Below are positions 61,339-64,000 of a DNA stretch of 64,000 bases, piece after piece. The position numbers and the translations under genes are program-made. The DNA comes from Heloderma charlesbogerti (Eukaryota; Chordata; Lepidosauria; Squamata; Helodermatidae), in assembly GCA_026122225.1 (NCBI GenBank), contig JANEZZ010002246.1, positions 372,001 through 436,000 on the forward strand, read 5' to 3'. Positions within the stretch are counted from its first letter, which is position 1; each line of letters opens with the position of its first letter. The notes beneath the pieces were generated by a model, which saw only the letters and a list, made by a program, of their open reading frames with translations, was not told the origin of the DNA and did no database searches.

Positions 61339-61939
61339 AAAACCTAGCAATTATAGCCAAACTGGGGCAGCCATGTTTTTTATTCATGCATCTTCTCCAT
61401 TTGCCTATAAAGCAGGGGAGAGGGCCTACTTTGTTCACCAAAATGAGATCTTTTCCATCTTCCTCTCCCAGCCTGTGTTGCTTTAGGAAGATTTCACCCT
61501 AGTCCAGATCACCTCTGATATCGGAGCTCAGCTGGGAGAAAAGAGCCTGAAGCAAAAAGGCGGGGGGAGGTATGGGGAGGCCCCAGCTCCCCTCACCCAC
61601 CCTCCTGCTTTGGTGTAAAATGTGGAAATCCCTCCCCCCCACACACAAACATCCTTTATGCACCTTTCTGCCTCGTTCACGTATAAACAAACGTGGATGC
61701 CCTGTCACGTCTCGTTTGGCCCTCAAGTTTGTGCCCTTCGTTGGAAGGGATGAGAAGTCTGTTCAAGATCCTGGCCTGTTCAAAATCAAGCTGCTGTCAG
61801 CTTGAGGTTACTGAAGGGCTTCTAGTTTGCCCTGGGCCAAGGGTTCTACAGCAGCAGGCCCAGCATAATCAAACAACCAGGAAAAAGGGGCACAACAGAA
61901 TTCACAGTTAGGAACTGACAAGAAATATGCCAAAATACT
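61339..61939. other. Unassigned sequence
   Basis: No gene or repeat family recognised; short overlapping frames on both strands. Confidence 0.3.
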
Positions 61940-62245
61940 TCAGGGGTTCAGAACCTAAGGGCTGGGGCCCAAACCTGGCCACATAGGGTCCCGATCCGAC
62001 CCTCCAGAGTTCCCCAGATGGCCATTCCCCTTTTTCCTGGCCCCACCCCTTTCCCATGCCCACTGATCAGTTAGTGGCTTCCCAGCTTTTGCTCAGTTTT
62101 CCCCCCATTCTGAAAGGTTGAAATGCGCCTCCTAATGGCAGTAAGAGGTTTAAGCTAAAGTATGCTGGTCTTTTTGGCCCCACCCCTTTTGCCTTTGGCC
62201 CCACCCACCACTGGAATGTAGCTCTCTAAATGCTTCTAAGCACCC
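61940..62245 (-). mobile_element. Family E repeat copy
   Basis: GTTCAGAACCTAAGGGCTGG, TCCCGATCCGACCCTCCAGA and CCCACCACTGGAATGTAGCT, collinear with 41545-41820. Confidence 0.65.
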
Positions 62246-62254
62246 CTGATATGC

Positions 62255-62362
62255 ATCCATGAAGCTCGGTAGCATCCACGCTGACTGACAGGCCCTCTCC
62301 ACAGTTTCAGGCAGAGGTCTTTTCCAGCCCTACCTGAAGATGCTGGGGACCGAACTTTGGCT
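62255..62362 (-). mobile_element. tRNA-Ala-like SINE, fragment
   Basis: CTGACTGACAGGCCCTCTCC, then GCCCTACCTGAAGATGCTGG and GGACCGAACTTTGG (B box). Tail and A box lost. Confidence 0.65.
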
Positions 62363-62644
62363 GTTTTAAATGAAACAGTGTTTCATTTAAATGCTCCTCT
62401 TCTCTTGCAAATGAGCTCCTGCTGTCAGGTGTCCCAGTTTCCTGTTGCAGCAGCTGCATAGACAAATGTGCCATCTTGGATTGGGCAGGCACTTAAGTCT
62501 ACGGTTAGGTCCCAGCCACTTTACTTGGGCACGCATATCTGTGGCAGAGTTTCTGAGCAACCAGATTTGCTCTCTTAAGACTGAGGCCACATGTTGGTAG
62601 CAATATAAATTTGTAGCGTTTGTATAGCAATACAAACATGGCCA

Positions 62645-62943
62645 GCAATATAAATTTGTAGTGTAGATATGCCCTATTCTTTTCTTCTTCTTCTTAAAAA
62701 ATGTGTCTATAATGCCAATTTTCAACCCATAATGATGCACTTCATTTCTGCCACATTCCGTGGAGCCTGGTGGTGGCTCTGATGTCAGTGGGGTGGTGCA
62801 TCCACTCCAGGTTTCGCTCCTCCACTGAGCCCTATCGTAATCCTATGTATTTCGAAGCAAGTTTCATTTATTTCAGTGGAACTTTCTTCCAACTATGTTC
62901 TGGCTCGCGCTCCACTCTGGTATGTAGGGTCTACATGCAGTGA
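62645..62943. repeat. Duplicated segment, copy 2
   Basis: See 59976-60699. Here only 70 bp of MITE-A sequence (62758-62827) separates the two matching flanks. Confidence 0.8.
62758..62827. mobile_element. MITE-A, collapsed copy
   Basis: CCGTGGAGCCTGGTGGTGGC to AGGTTTCGCTC, then just CTCCACTG of the right end: an internal deletion of most of the element. Confidence 0.8.
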
Positions 62944-63026
62944 TGGACCCACCCTCCGTAATGGACCTTCTTATCTGCCCCAAGTTAGGAAAGAAATGAA
63001 TGCTATGCACGTTTTATTGAAACCCA

Positions 63027-63266
63027 ATGAGTCATAGAAGGGAGATGGCATTCAAATTACTTCAAGTAATGAGGAGCCACCCAAAACAGCTGCTCAGGTC
63101 TAATCCTGATGTGCTAGTTGGGAAGGGGATGGTACTTCTCCGGGAGCAAACTGTTGCTGACTTGGTGCTGGGAAAATGCGACATCCCTGCCGTAGAAGTG
63201 CTACCTGGAGACAAGGTATTTGGAGCCTGTCTGCTTTACAAAGCTAATCCTATTTCAAGCCCATGA
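63027..63266 (+). other. Unassigned 79-codon open frame
   Basis: The frame reads SHPKQLLRSNPDVLVGKGMV, then LGKCDIPAVEVLPGDK and a possible donor AAG|GTATTT at 63215. No family recognised and no good acceptor upstream, so it is not called as a gene. It could be a relic of a transposon ORF or a chance frame. Confidence 0.15.
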
Positions 63267-63304
63267 AACTCCTTTGGCTTTCAGCTAACTAAGGGGAACC
63301 CATA

Positions 63305-63440
63305 AAAGCATAAAAGCCCTGCCTGATCAGCCCAAGAGTCCAGCTAGTCCTGTATCCTCCTCCTGATAGTGGCCAGCCAGATGCCACCAGGAAGCCCACA
63401 AGATGCCACCAGGAAGCCCACAAGAAGAGTTTGAGGGAAA
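63305..63440 (-). mobile_element. CR1-type LINE 3'UTR, with 21-bp tandem repeat
   Basis: AAAGCCCTGCCTGATCAGCC, then AGAGTCCAGCTAGTCCTGTA matches 1-50. AGATGCCACCAGGAAGCCCA occurs twice in tandem at about 63380-63421. Confidence 0.75.
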
Positions 63441-63478
63441 CACCTGTTGTACATGAACATCCGATTAGCTGTTGTAGC

Positions 63479-63831
63479 CAGGGCTGGCGTCAAGGATAGG
63501 CATGGATGGGCACCTGCCGAGGGCCCACACCCCAGCAGGAGCCTACTGACAAGACTTGCTTCACCTCTTGACCATTGCAACCTGCTTGCTCCCCTGCCTC
63601 TCGCTGTGATGCAGACAATGGTGGTGGTGAGGAGGAGCAGGAGATGTTACTGCCTACTTCCTTCCTGGCTCTCTGCCTGTCAAGTAAGTAAGTGGCAGCA
63701 ATGATGAGAAAGAGGAGGAGGGGCAAGAGCAGCTGGTGACAATGGCGGTGAGAAGGTGGATTCACTGAGGGAAAGGGGCCCATTGAGGGCGTTTTGCCCA
63801 AGGGCCCTCAAAAAACCTGGAGCCAGCACTG
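63479..63831. mobile_element. hAT-like element I, complete, 353 bp
   Basis: Ends CAGGGCTGGCGTCAAGG and CCTGGAGCCAGCACTG are imperfect inverses. GTTGTAGC (63471-63478) and ATTGTAGC (63832-63839) match at 7 of 8 positions as the target-site duplication. It has no transposase and is about 350 bp. A second copy is at 55303-55725. Confidence 0.85.
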
Positions 63832-64000
63832 ATTGTAGCCTTCCCCAGGATTTAAGGGGAAGTCATGACAGCCCACTTTCAAACTGCTCTATATTTGTAG
63901 CGTAGACGTGACCTTGGATCTCCCACAGCAAATGTACTGCTAAAAGTCGATTGGCTATAAGGTATCGCTTCATAATCCATGGTTTGGCTTGCCCCTACAA

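Overview
ORGANISM. This is a gene-poor, interspersed-repeat-rich nuclear segment from a vertebrate, best explained as a squamate reptile (a lizard; the species cannot be told). Reasons: RTE/BovB LINE 3' ends, CR1 LINE tails, tRNA-derived SINEs ending in AATAAA-type repeats, a 5S-rRNA-derived SINE, a DIRS-type tyrosine-recombinase retrotransposon and many short hAT/Harbinger-like inverted-repeat elements occur together. That mix fits Squamata better than birds, crocodilians, turtles or mammals. No database search was possible. LAYOUT. 1-14.9 kb: no protein-coding gene recognised; LINE 3' fragments (CR1, a second L2/CR1-like family, BovB), two SINE families, hAT-like MITEs and some single-copy stretches. 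14.9-20.8 kb: one decayed DIRS retrotransposon with inverted terminal repeats, an internal complementary region, and broken gag, RT/RNase H and tyrosine recombinase frames. 20.8-52.8 kb: more repeats (a nearly full 3' CR1, eight or more tRNA-Ala-like SINE copies, two 5S/CR1 chimeric SINEs, a perfect 133-bp hairpin MITE, a MIR-like relic) with islands of unique sequence that may be regulatory. 53.1-59.2 kb: the one clear gene, LZTS3 (ProSAPiP1) on the + strand, with three coding exons (53130-53579, 56876-57706, 58491-59210) giving a 666-residue protein that starts MAKLETL and ends in a PDZ-binding TEI. 59.2-64 kb: LZTS3 3' flank or 3'UTR, hAT MITEs, a two-copy duplicated segment and more SINE/LINE pieces. 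HOW IT WORKS TOGETHER. LZTS3 is a postsynaptic-density scaffold. The roughly 50 kb before it probably holds its upstream non-coding exon(s), promoter and enhancers, which cannot be placed from sequence alone. The remaining content is transposon history: CR1 is the likely partner for the 5S-headed SINE, and hAT MITEs carry recognisable 8-bp target-site duplications. I found no CRISPR, phage, operon or other prokaryote-type system.
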